From NCBI GenBank assembly GCA_025093985.1, contig JACAAK010000008.1:1550001-1614000 (forward strand): a stretch of DNA of 64,000 bases. The letters are read 5' to 3'. Positions 10,097 through 21,426 of this stretch are shown piece after piece. The stretch's first letter is position 1. Every line of letters begins with the position of its first letter. Origin of the DNA: Calvatia gigantea (Eukaryota > Basidiomycota > Agaricomycetes > Agaricales > Lycoperdaceae). A program made the translations under genes and the position numbers. The notes below the pieces were generated by a model, which was not told the DNA's origin, made no database searches, and saw only the letters and a program-made list of their open reading frames with translations.

Positions 10097-11959
10097 ATGT
10101 CAACCCAGGATGCTCTCAGGAAATCGTCAGTATCGTCTCTTACCGCCCTCATAGGCCTTCAGCTCTTCTCCAGGCTGTTCACATTTACTCTCAACCAAGC
10201 ACTGATACGTGTAGCCTCTCCGGAAGTCTTTGGTGCTGCTGCAATTCAGTTCGAACTCATTCTCAGCACAATCTTGTTTCTGAGTCGAGAAGGTGTCAGG
10301 ACCACGATCCTCAGAGTGAAAAATCCAGGGCCAACTTCGATGAATATGTCCTTCGTCCCCATAATGGTTGGGATTCCACTTGCCACTGCTATTACATGGG
10401 GATATGCGCAGTACGCGAAGGACGATTTGAGGGACCGACCGTTTTTCCGCGACGCTGTGGCCGTGTATGCGCTCGCAGCGGTGCTTGAGCTGCTGACAGA
10501 ACCGTTTCACAACATGTATGTGCGTCTTATCTGGCGTAGTTGGTGGGGAAAACATATACTGACAAGTGACAAAGGTCCATGGTCCAGTTGAAGACAAATG
10601 TGAGGGTGCGTGCGGAGGGCAGCGGGATTACGGCAAAGAGTGTTGTCACCCTTTTAGTGCTCTTGTATGATACGGCATGGGGAGTAAAGCAAGGAAGGTT
10701 GGCATTACTTGCCTTTGCGCTGGGGCAGCTCGCGTATAGTTTAACTTGCCTGGTGGGTTATCTGGCGCACTTTGGAGCGAAGGCGTTGAAGCCACACGTT
10801 AATAGGTAAATCTTTATTTGTGCATTGAAGGGCGCATACAGACTAACAAGCATTAGTAGCAGAGGAAAGCCGACGTTTGTGGATCCACAGTTATTCAAGT
10901 TGTCCGTTACCATGACTTGGCAGTCGGTCGTTAAGCATATACTCACAGAGGGAGACAAATTAATTTTGTCATGGTTCAGTCCCCTGCAGGACCAGGGAGG
11001 CTATGCTCTTGCAGTCAACTACGGTAGGTACCTGATTTCACGTATCCTCAATACATTCTGAATATTCTTTAGGCTCCTTGATCGCTCGAATCATATTTCA
11101 GCCTATCGAGGAAGTCATGCGTCTGTACTTTTCAAAAACATTCACCCAAGGATCTAGACCAGAGTCAGCGCTCAGAGACGCAGCGAACGCTCTGACGTCC
11201 CTGGTCTCTGCCCAACTGGAACTATCTGTGTTTTTCCTGTTATTTGGAACGGCATACCTGCCCATTCTGCTGCCTATCTTGTTACCACCGCGATATATGG
11301 CTACCAGCGCTCCTCAGATTCTCTCGGCTTGGATCTGGTACATACCCGTGTTGGCTATAAATGGCGGACTCGAAGGCTTTGTCGCGAGTGTCGCGAGCAC
11401 TGAGGACTTAAATCGACAAAGCAGGTATGATAATATCGTCTCAGCATATCAACGTCTCTCTGAAGCATCATACAGATGGATGGTCGCGTTTTCTCTGTTA
11501 TTCATCATGGTTGCAGTTTCTCTCTATCGTCTTGGGTTGGGGGATGCTTCCCTGGTTTACGCGAATATTCTTAACCTCTTCGCGAGAATAGTATTTGCTG
11601 TTCTATTCGCCAAGTCTTTTTTTGCAAGCAAAGGGGGTAAACACCTAGTTTCTATCCGCCATGTTCTTCCTTCGTTCCCCTTGTTACTCGGATCACTTGC
11701 TTTGTGGGGTGCTGTGGCATATGATGGCCGGTCCAAAAACGTGGAGAGAACAGTCCGCCTCGCCGGCAAGCAATCATTACTGGACACTGGTGTTATACAA
11801 CACATTGGAATAGGTAGTGCTCTTGCAGTAGTTTGGCTCAGCTTCTGGTGGGTATCCTCTGGCCGGAGCAGAAGCTGGCGTCGGTGGATCACGACGATAG
11901 TCACATTGTCACGGGGTACCTACTTAGAGTACATTACGTCACTACAACTGGCTCACTGA
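10097..11959 (+). CDS. RFT1: RFT1-like ER oligosaccharide-lipid protein
   Basis: Exons 10097..10515, 10575..10805, 10860..11023, 11073..11424 and 11476..11959 give 549 aa, matching the family. RFT1 is a polytopic ER membrane protein required for flipping, or supporting the flipping of, Man5GlcNAc2-PP-dolichol in N-glycosylation. Signatures: LQLFSRLFTFTLNQALIR near the N-terminus; FLSREGVRTTILR; SWFSPLQDQGGYALAVNYG; GSLIARIIFQPIEEVMRLYF; and YMATSAPQILSAW. Many hydrophobic spans fit the 12-TM MOP/flippase fold. The 51-nt intron 11425-11475 is a multiple of three with no stop and could be overlooked. The last about 30 residues are less typical. The stop is only 17 bp before the FIG4 start. Confidence 0.9.
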
Positions 11960-11976
11960 ACCTCTAAACTCTTGTG

Positions 11977-14900
11977 ATGGATGGACTGCTGTCCGACTCC
12001 AGGATATCAGAGAAGAGCGACAACAATCTCAAAAGCTCTGTGACAAACCTGCCAAGGAGGGCGCCCACCGTGTTCAATAAGTTCATTCTGTACGAGAATC
12101 GGGCCAAGTTTTTCGTTGTGGCTTCCAATGCCTCCGAGTCTCGCCATCGTATTCTCAAGATCGACAGGACTACTCAGGATGATTTGTCCATTGTGGAAGA
12201 TGCAACGGAGTATAGTGGAAAGTATATGAACTCGACGCTGAAGACGCTGGACGAGGCGAACAGGCCATTTGGTGGGTTGGGAAAGGGAAGAGTGTTCTTT
12301 GGGTTGGTTGGTGAGTGCGCTAGTCGACTTGAATCCCGGCACGAGAAACTGAGGCATCCTGAAAGGGTTCATACGGTTTACGGCTGGCTGGTACATGATT
12401 ATCATTTCAAAACGGTCCGTAGTCGCACTTCTCGGTGGACATTACCTATTCCACTGCGAAATGACCGAGATGATACCTGTTTGCGCCAACCACAAGATCG
12501 AGAAGCCTGCTGAGGAACAGCGGTTGATGAATATCTTTAAGCAAGTCGATATGTCCAAGAACTTTTACTTCAGGTGTGCGATGGAGCTCTTGGTGCTGTT
12601 CCCCAATGCTAATTTGTTTTGATTTCCAGCTATACATATGACCTTACGTCGACTCTGCAGCACAATCTTATAGGGTGCCCTCGGACGCTGAATGAACCCT
12701 GGCCATTCAATGATCGGCTCGCGTGGAACTTCCATATGATGTCCGCAGCATGCCAGCTGAAAGATGAAGACGGGAGACCTATCAAACCACACTGGTTCCT
12801 CCCACTGGTGCATGGTCACGTTGATCAAGCCAGTGAGTCGGCTTATCCGTCTGAGAATGATATATTCAAGCTGATGCGATGGTGTCCAGAGCTCACGGTC
12901 TTGGGACGCGTGGTGTTTGTGACACTGATTGCGCGGCGGTCGAGGCATTATGCTGGCGCTCGTTACTTGAAGCGCGGTGTCAACGAGGAGGTACGCCGGA
13001 TAGTTTAGGTTCCTCCTTTTCTTGACCATGCTTTCGTATAGGGTAACGTCGCGAACGAGGTGGAAACGGAGCAAATTGTCTCCGAGGCGTTGACGACGCC
13101 CTTTTATTATCCCTCGTCTGGGGATTCCGGGGACAAACCACAAGACCGTAGACGCCCAAGTCCGAACTACGCGAGTTATATCCAGTATCGCGGAAGTATT
13201 CCTGTGTCTTGGGTCCAGGAAACAAATAGCATGACGCCAAAACCACCTATTGAAAGTGCGTCTGGTTATCCACATCCTGTAGCTTCCACTCACACTATGA
13301 ACAGTCAGCGTCGTAGATCCGTTCTACACCGCAGCTTCCAAGCACTTCGATGACTTGTTCCGGCGGTACGGAACACCAATCATTATTCTTAACCTTGTCA
13401 AGAAGCGAGAACCTGTCCCCCGTGAATCGAAACTGTTGGATGAATACACACAATGTGTAGAATATCTTAATCAGTTTTTACCCAAGGGGAAAAAGATGGT
13501 ATACCACGCTTGGGATATTTCACGTGCCCACAAAGAGTGAGTCAATATACAGGCACTGGTTGAAGTATCGCTCATAGGTCCATGCCAGTAAGGAACGAGA
13601 TGTCATCGGCTATTTGGAAGACATCGCAGAGGAGTCAATTCAGATGACAGGATTCTTCCATACAGGACCCGAACCTTACTCTCATTCCCTGCAGAACCAG
13701 TATAGGTACATTCTCCTCATGGACCTTCGTCTCCCATCAGTGCTGATTGTCCTTGGAGCTCGAATGACCAAGACACGCCTTGGCGGAACAGGATTTCATT
13801 ACAAAACGGGATTTGCCGCACAAATTGCGTTGATTGCCTGGACCGTACTAATGCTGCACAGTTTGTGTTTGGGAAGCGAGCGCTTGGGCACCAGCTATAC
13901 GCACTCGGGATCGTTGACTCCCCTAACCTTGAATTCGATTCGGACGCCATAGATATGCTAACGGAGATGTACCACGACCATGGTGATAGTAAGTAAGCGA
14001 TCCTTGATACGACTTTCTAGTCCTCATTTTCCCTACCGCAGCCATCGCCCTTCAGTACACCGGCAGTGCTCTCGTCAATCGAGTTCGAAACGTACCGTCG
14101 CGTGCCGCATTGGAATAGCCATTCGCGAGACATTATCGAGAATATCCGAAGATTTTATACGAACTCTTTGCTCGGTAAAACGAAGCCATGTTCTTTCTGT
14201 CACTTGGTGATGACTTCACAGTTTCCTAGACGCCGATAAGCAAACCGCTATCAACCTTTTCCTTGGCGTCAACAATGAGCGAACCCATTCAGTGCCTCCT
14301 GTCCGGGGTGGTTATCAGAACTGGTTCCACCCCGATTACCTCACACCGCCATATCTGATTAAGGAGAGCGAGAAAGCGCTCCAAGAGTTTATTACTTCCC
14401 GAGGTGACTTCTGGGTGGAGTACTACCGGCCGTTATTATTCACGTCCCTGGGCAAGCACTTCGCATATTCGATGAATAGCACATTGAAACTCCCAGGGTA
14501 GGTGCCTGCTGATGCTGTCCCGCCGTCACAATGGTTTTGATGATTGTTTGAACAGAAAAACCGCTGAAGACGTGTACAAGAGTCCGTTCCAGAAGCGTTT
14601 TTACAAAGATGTTACCCACGGTCCTGGGTAGGCCGAATGTTGCTTTTGGTTCAGTTGTTGTTCATCAAGTACTAGTGTCGTACAAGGCGTCCGACAATGG
14701 ATTAAATCGAACCCGACGTCAGAAAGGAAGAACCAGAATAAAATCCAAACAGAAGCTGGGGCCTTGAAGGCTCAGGTTATCACCGACCAGGACAAGAACC
14801 CAACAGAGCTACTGGCACTGCAATTATTGGAGCCTTTTGTGTCCGAAGATGAACAGGATGAGTATCAGGGGTGGGTCACTTAGATTTGGTTGCTGTAGAC

Positions 14901-15162
14901 TATTAGTGATTCAGATTTTCTCAGGTATATTGACCAGTGCCAAGAATTTCTCAATGCACTAGCCATGCATAGTGAGAGAAAGGACCTTGGTGTCTACCAG
15001 GCTGCAATTGATACCTCCAGTGGCATTGGACTTGACTGGTGCAAAGAAGAGGCAATGGAAAATTATATGACTTATGTTGGAAAGAAGCATGTTCTTGAGG
15101 CAACAAAGGAACTGCTACCAATTACCTATAACTATGAGAGATGGCTCTCTGGGTTTATATAG
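11977..15162 (+). pseudogene. FIG4: FIG4-like SAC-domain phosphoinositide 5-phosphatase, apparent frameshift
   Basis: Thirteen exons: 11977-12310, 12366-12573, 12630-12832, 12890-12990, 13042-13255, 13305-13536, 13589-13699, 13741-13988, 14042-14174, 14230-14497, 14556-14627, 14676-14870 and 14925-15162, about 851 codons. FIG4 acts in the PIKfyve/Fab1-Vac14 complex on the endolysosome/vacuole, hydrolysing PI(3,5)P2. Diagnostic: [76 protein letters not shown], and the intact catalytic CX5R motif [12 protein letters not shown] (about 13,820). Exon 9 reads [13 protein letters not shown] and then must shift by one base (about 14,084-14,087) to give [18 protein letters not shown]. The exon sum is 3n+1, in agreement. 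This may be a sequencing indel or real inactivation; every other exon is clean. Intron 13,700-13,740 (41 nt) is unusually short; a 92-nt alternative also keeps frame. CpG dinucleotides are absent from about 14,845 onward. Confidence 0.85.
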
Positions 15163-16541
15163 AACAGTATTGTTCTTGTTTGCAGCTCAACTTGCTAGGC
15201 TATACACCTGTAATCCTACAAGGAAAAAATGAGAATTATGGTTCCAACTACAAATTAATGTCACAACACTATAAATGGCTTAATCCTATACTGAGCACAG
15301 GGCAAGATTAGTGCCCTGTATGTTAATATTGTTATGGTGAGACCAGCCTGTTCTTAAGCTAGTCCAATATATATCAACCTGATTGTACCAAAGAGTATTA
15401 CAATAATGCCTTCATTGTGACATTTATGCCCAAGTTTGATGTATGATCAATATTATAGTAAGGCTGGCTCATTCCTAAGCCAGAACTTCACATTTTTCCC
15501 CTGAATTTGTGCAAATTTGTGCAAATTTTGCATAGCTTTTTTTTTATACAAAGTATACTTAGAGTGATAATACAACATAATATATAAAAACCAGTTAAAG
15601 TTGGAAGCACTCATGTATTTCTGTTATAGTGAGGTCAGCCTGTTCCTAAGCTAACTCATTACCTATTGGCTTTGATGGTAACAAAGGAGATTTCTTCTCA
15701 AAGGCTAAGTCTGTGAACTGACAAAATCTTCAATAAGAACTAGCTCAATATAGTATGTCTGTTTATTATGTTCCCAACTTAAGGGATAATAGAGGTTTAA
15801 TCTTAAGAGGAAGATAATAGAATTGATAAGACAGGTAGTATTGAGTTTCTACCTAACTAAGTAAAGATAATAGTTTCTCTTGGTCAAATTGAGAGGTTTA
15901 TATACACATTGGATATATGTACTTATATGCTACTATATATATATGTTACTTATTCTAATTGGTAGAACAATGTGTAAGAGATTTCTTATTTAGTAGAACA
16001 ATGGGAAATCTAAAGATAGATATGTAAAGAGATGTACATATATAGTTAGTCTAATATACTATATATAATAATTGGATGATAAAGTGTGAATAAATGCTAT
16101 CTATAGTTTGACATGAGAGAATGTGCTATTTATAAGTGCTGCAGAGTTATAAATAGATTAATCATGCAAAGTAGTATAACTTGTTATAATTAATAAGTGA
16201 ATGCTTTTTAAAGTAGTATAACTCTGAATAATTAGTAAGACAGTTACTATGAATAGAACTATTACTAATCAAGATAGCAATGTGAAGTCTATCAACTATT
16301 ATAAAACATTTGGTAAATACAATAATGTAATAAGAAGTAAACTTTATACATTGAACAGTATAGGTTCTTAAATAATGTCTTTATCATCATAATAGATGAT
16401 AGGTATTGTATATGTTAAGATACATATTATGGATATCTTAAAGACATATTAATACTTATAGTAATGTTCATATGTCAATCATCTATCAATGCTAAGATGA
16501 CTAATATGATATATACTTGATATAGACATTAATACAGTTTG
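15163..16541. repeat. AT-rich, CpG-free decayed repeat region
   Basis: No gene is visible. Three degenerate copies of a short unit (GTTATRGTGAGRYCAGCCTG, then TTCYTAAGCTA) start near 15,331, 15,451 and 15,621. From about 15,673 to 16,540 the sequence resembles the LTR-like repeat at 30,949-31,425: shared tracts include a TTCTTCTCAAAGGC-like start, GAGTCTCTACCTAACCAAGTAGA-like text, and CAAATTGAGAGGTTTATATAC. It is probably a very old LTR of the same family. I saw no CpG in this interval. Confidence 0.55.
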
Positions 16542-17630
16542 TGTTATGAACTTACCCCACTCCAGACTCTCTTCTACTATTGAATTAACCTTACTTGTAG
16601 TGTATTACTTTTTTCCTTGGACTTACTTCTTGTTTCCTCCATCTATCTTTATTTATTAACATGTGTAGTTCTAGTTTACCTTCTTATGACTCATTCTGAG
16701 TCATGTTTCTGTTTATACCTTGTATTTCCACCACTGGACTTCTATCTACTTGTTTCTTACTTCTTATAACTCATATCCCATCTCTTCCTATTCATTACTC
16801 ATCCCCTATGACTCCATAGATTACCAATTAACCTGTAGTAGTCTCCTATTGACTTATATTCCTTTACTACATAATTACTCATCTCTTACTCATAGCTAGT
16901 ATATAATGTTGAATCTCAATCCATACCACTATATTGGTTCAGTCTATTCATAGCTAAAATAGTTCTTGAGTACTTCACTCTTGGAGTGAGTTAATAACAG
17001 ACTGTGTATAATACAAACTGTATGGATAGGGTACTTACAGCACTTTACCACACCTTGTGTTGCTGGTTAGAATGTTCTATCAGATACATGCTATAGTATG
17101 CATTATACTCTGTATATGCCATTGGTAGATAACAGCACACCCTGTATCCAGGCCGTAGGGTGTTTCACCAAAGACTTTAGTATATAAGACCTATATAGTA
17201 TGCATATATTCTTTAGACAATCCAGTCTTTGTTCTACTTGAACAATTTACTCTTTAGCACTATAAGCTTCACTTTTCAAAGTCTCTCTACACAATCTGGT
17301 GAGTATAACTACCCTCTGCCACTAGTATAGCTACTGTGGTATACTTGTCTCAATATATAACTCTAAGTAGTACTTCTGTATTACCTTAGGTTATTCTAGT
17401 AACAAGCTTCCTTATCTTCACTCATCTGCTACAAGGTTAACAACCTTGGGGACTGCAGTGGCATTTAACTCAGACTTCTCAGACAAGTGTAAGCTTCTAC
17501 TTGAAGGAGTGATCCAAAGTCTGCACAAAAGTCATTGAGACTTGCCAATATTCCTGGGCTATAGCATTGAACCTCTCCCTAAGTGAAGATGATCTAGGCC
17601 TGGTTGTAAAGTAAGGTAACACACATAATA
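16542..17630 (+). mobile_element. 5' LTR of chromovirus A1, split by a solo Copia LTR
   Basis: The LTR begins TGTTATGAACTTACCCCACT and ends CACATAATA. Removing the 449-bp Copia LTR and one 5-bp TSD leaves about 635 bp, the length of other A LTRs here (630-636 bp). Internal landmarks shared with the other copies are GACTCATTCTGAGTCATG, ACAAGGTTAACAACCTTGGG (palindromic) and the GGCCYGGTTG..AAGTAAGGTAA end. The following internal DNA begins TAAAAATAACCTCACC. Confidence 0.85.
16907..17355 (+). mobile_element. Solo Copia-B-family LTR, TSD TATAA
   Basis: Begins TGTTGAATCTCAATCCATAC and ends CTTGTCTCAATA, matching the Copia B LTRs at 19,000 and 25,394 but CpG-depleted. It is flanked by TATAA at 16,902-16,906 and 17,356-17,360. 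It is inserted inside the A1 5' LTR, with no internal region left. Confidence 0.85.
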
Positions 17631-17921
17631 TAAAAATAACCTCACCCCTTCTCTCATTTCTATATGACTTTTACAGCCAGCTTCTGCTGATTATTCCTCC
17701 ATCAGTAGATGTTGAGAAGCCTTTCTAGTAATAGGGTTAAAAAGAGTAGAACTTTGGGTCTACTAGGATTCTTCCTCCACAAGTAGTGTTGAGAAGAGTA
17801 GGACTCTTACCACTAGTTTTGTTTATTCTCCTAATCCTCCATACATCAACATGTTGAGAAGCCTCTACCTAGTAGCATCAAGTAGAGTAGGCCTGGTCAC
17901 CACTATCTGTTTTCTTTTACT

Positions 17922-18923
17922 ATGTCTCAAAAAGGGAAACATCCCTTATATCCTCCTTTATCTCCAGATCAATCATTCCATACACCAACTCAATACTCAT
18001 TTGAATTTCCCACTATACTACCACCCCAACATGCCTACCAATCAGAAGGCCCTTCAGCACCATACCTGGAAAGAATCTATCACACCCTATGCACAAGATC
18101 TCAGAAACCCAAACTACTACAGGAATTATCTGCACCAACAAGAAAATCTAACAAATCTAAGCAACCCAAGCCATCTCAAAGTGGCAAATTCAACTATTTT
18201 CAATCTGATTCACCCCAACAAGGCCTACCTCAGGATTTACTACCACAAACCCTGTCCAGAGCTATATCCCCTTTCCAATTTGGAATTGAAAACCCCCAGA
18301 CCCTACTGTTCATCCTTGAAGATGACTTAGACAATAAAACCTTCCACCAATTACCTGAATATTCTGACAAAACACAAGACACCCTCAATAGAGAAGGAGA
18401 CCACCTTCTATACACTCTAGACACCCTCAAATACCCAGACACCCCTAGTTTCAAATTCCAAGAGCCAATATACCCAGAAACCAAAACTATAGCTACTTCA
18501 ACTCAAACTCAAACTCAAATGAACATTCAACTACTCAACCAACCTTCACCACCTTCTGGAGCATCAACCCCAATTTTTGGAATTGGAGTATGAAGACCTC
18601 CTAGTAGAAGGTCTCCTAGTAGAAGTTGAAGAGGCAGAGCACCCTCTCCCTCCCCTCCCTTATCATGAAGTCCCAGTAATGCTCCATCTACTCTGTCCTC
18701 ATTCTCACTTGGAGGAAGAAAAGGAGGTTGATGAAGACACTGAACCCCAGCAATTCAATTTGTAGGAAATGATGGAAACTCAAAAGAAATTGGACAAAAA
18801 CCCCCAAACTTTGATGGAATAAACCCAAGATTCAAAACTTGGTGGATGCTAGTCAAGAACTACCTCAAAATGAACCCCCAAGTATTTACAGATGATCAAC
18901 AACAGATCAGATTTGTCCTAGGC
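17922..18923 (+). pseudogene. Chromovirus A1 gag, 5' part
   Basis: An open frame from ATG 17,922 (MSQKGKHPLYPP) runs to a TGA at 18,591, and the same frame continues as an Arg/Ser-rich stretch (RPPSRRSPSRS) broken by TGAs where Arg is expected. It then reads FVGNDGNSKEIGQKPPNFDG and FKTWWMLVKNYLKMNPQVF, the N-terminus of a retrotransposon gag capsid. The frame is cut at 18,923 by insertion of element A2, with TSD TAGGC. The rest of A1 gag resumes at 59,519 (GLMVKGKARSW). Confidence 0.8.
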
Positions 18924-19605
18924 TGTTACAAACTTAACCATGGACTAACCTTACTCCTTCATATATGTATTAACCTCCTCTTTTTACTTTCTCTTTCTTT
19001 GTTGAATCTCGATCCGTACCACTATGTTGGTTCAGTCTATTTATAGCTGAAACGGGTTCTTGAGTACTTCACTCTTGAAGAGAGATAACGAACAATGTAC
19101 TAGACCGCACTCTAGGTTGCTGGTCATGGTCTATTAAATAGAACAATGTACGCAGTATGCTCTGTATATGCTACTGGCAGATAAGACCTCACCTGTATTA
19201 GGTAGAACGGCGCACAGACCAGAGACATTAGATATATAAGACCTATGTAGTATGCGTATATTCTTTAGACAATCCAGTCTACTCTTTGCCCATCATTCCA
19301 CTCAGATATCCACTAGCTACGGTCTACAACTATCATCTCAACAAACCCAGTGAGTACGACTCCCCTCCGCCACTAGCGTAGGCTACTGTGGTATACTCGT
19401 CTTAACAGGTTATGGGCCCCGACCGCCACTCACTCCGACCGCGTTTTGCAACGCTGGTAGAGTGTAGGAGGCTACGGTCGTATACAACCTGGGAGACGGT
19501 GGTCCTTTGGTCCATTTGATCCCTGTGTCTACCCCATGTTGCGACGCGTGCATCACGCACTGCAGTCCTACATGATGCTAACACGTGTTTACCCTATTCT
19601 TAGAT

Positions 19606-21246
19606 ATGTCTAAACCGGCCCCTGCTCCGCAGGGCTTTGTTCAAACCCCTAGCGGGCAGCTTCCCGTCCTTACTGGGACAGGTAACTACACCATTTGGTC
19701 GCTTCGCCTTCGGTCTGCACTGATGTGCATTTCCTTAAACGACTGCTCCTGGACCGGATGGGATTTCTCTGGAGCTATGGACGAACCCGTCCAATACGAG
19801 CAGGCTTACGGACCTGAGCACCCTGCTACCCCAGCGACTAGCACTTCGCCGGCACGTCCCGCACGACCAGGAACTCCAATTCCTGCGACTGCTGAGGAGC
19901 GCCGCAGTGTTGGTATGGCCAACAACCTCCGGATGCGAGCCCTTGGGTTGATAGAGGCAACTCTCCCCAATAGTATGCTCAAGCATTCCGCCCGGGACGC
20001 TCGCGCTCTCTGGTCTCAGTTGCAGGGCCAATATGGCCTTCCTGGACCAGCTCAGGTCTATAATGAGTTCATTCGCGCAATAACGTTTGAGCTCCCTCTC
20101 GGTGGTGATCCCTCGCTCAAGATGAGCGAGCTCCAGCAGATTTTCGGGCAGCTTGACGCCATGGATAGTGGCATCGCCCTGGAGATCGAAACGATGGTCC
20201 TCCTCCACTCCCTCCACCCGTCTTTGAGCCACGTAGCTCAGACGCTCCTTACCTCGAACACGTCGCTCCACGAGCTGACGTGGGATAAGGCCTGAAGCGG
20301 CATCATTGCCGCTTACGCCTCCAACCAGACCGCCCACGCGCAACGAGCGCGCTTTACTCCACGACAAGGAGGTGGGCAGCAGCAGCAGCAGCAGAGACAG
20401 CAGCAAGGCGGGCAGCGACCGCAAGGTCAGCAGCAGCCTTCGGGGTCTAAAAAGCCCCAGCAGCAGCCTCAACAGCAGCAAAAGCCATCTGGAGGAGAAG
20501 GCGACGGCGAGAAGAAACGCCGATGGCGCCCTCGAGGAAAAGGAAAGGGAAAGGGAAAGGAGGGAGGTGCGCAAGGCAATGCCGCCACCTCTTCCGGCTA
20601 TATTCAGGACGTGGACTTCGTGTCGCAGGCACAAACCGTGCCGCCACCATCCACTCGTGCCCTCGTAGAAGCAACGCGTCGAGCCAAGACACCTCCCGTT
20701 GCCCCTAACTCCGCTGCCACTGGCAGCAATGCCACTCCGCTCGCGTCGCGCATTACTGCGCCCGAGCCCGAAGCTCGTCACAAACCTTCGGTGAAAGCCA
20801 AGGTTACCGCACTGAAGAAGTGGGACGAATGTCTCAAATCAACCTCTTCGTCGGGCGAGAGTTTGGAGGAGATGTGGAAGCGCTTTGACGAAATGGATGT
20901 TGAGTATACTCCATCCACCGTCACGAGGGAGGAAGACGAGATCGCGTGGCCGGCCCCTGTGTATAACAGGCCAGCGATTATCAAGAAACCCAAGCTGCTC
21001 AAGAAGAAGCAGGCACCGAAGGAGATCGAGTCCGTCCTCGAGTCGGTCTTAGACGACAACGACTCGGACACCGACTACGGTTCCGACGGAGGGTGTGGGT
21101 CAGTACCTTCCACTGACTATTATTCTTGTTCTGATGCAGAAGAGGATGTGCAGCCCCATCAACGGATGGGACGGAACGATACAGACGCAGGGACTGTCCG
21201 CCTCGGAGCGGGACGCCCTGGAGATTCCGAGGTTGAGCTGGGATGA
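19606..21246 (+). pseudogene. Copia B gag portion
   Basis: Start ATG 19,606 (MSKPAPAPQGFVQTPSG). The N-terminal part is gag-like (LTGTGNYTIWSLRLRSAL; FGQLDAMDSGI). TGA at 20,293-20,295 interrupts the frame, which then continues SGIIAAYASNQTAHAQ into a Gln-rich, then basic, segment (KKRRWRPRGKGKGKGK) that may bind RNA. A second TGA at 21,244-21,246 precedes in-frame text leading to pol. Both TGAs sit where Arg (CGA) would keep the frame, so the ancestral product was one gag-pol polyprotein in a single frame. Confidence 0.85.
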
Positions 21247-21426
21247 CCAGGTGGCCGCCGAAGAGAGCGGGGCACCTATGCAGATGTAGCACGTCGTCCA
21301 CCTCCTGTAGGCACTCGTCGTAAACACCGCTGTACAGACTTTTTACACTGCAATGTATGCTGGAAGCGCGCCCAAGGCGTTTCCCCTTCTGCTTATTCCG
21401 CTGGTATATCTAAGCTGGAAAGTAAG

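Noticed and set aside
15163..16541. RNA genes (tRNA, snRNA) in the AT-rich gap
   Set aside because: No cloverleaf, box A/B or recognisable snRNA core was found; the sequence is decayed repeat.
19735..20781. 348-codon minus-strand frame opposite Copia B gag
   Set aside because: Leu/Ser/Arg-rich shadow of the GC-rich, Gln-coding gag strand; no conserved domain.
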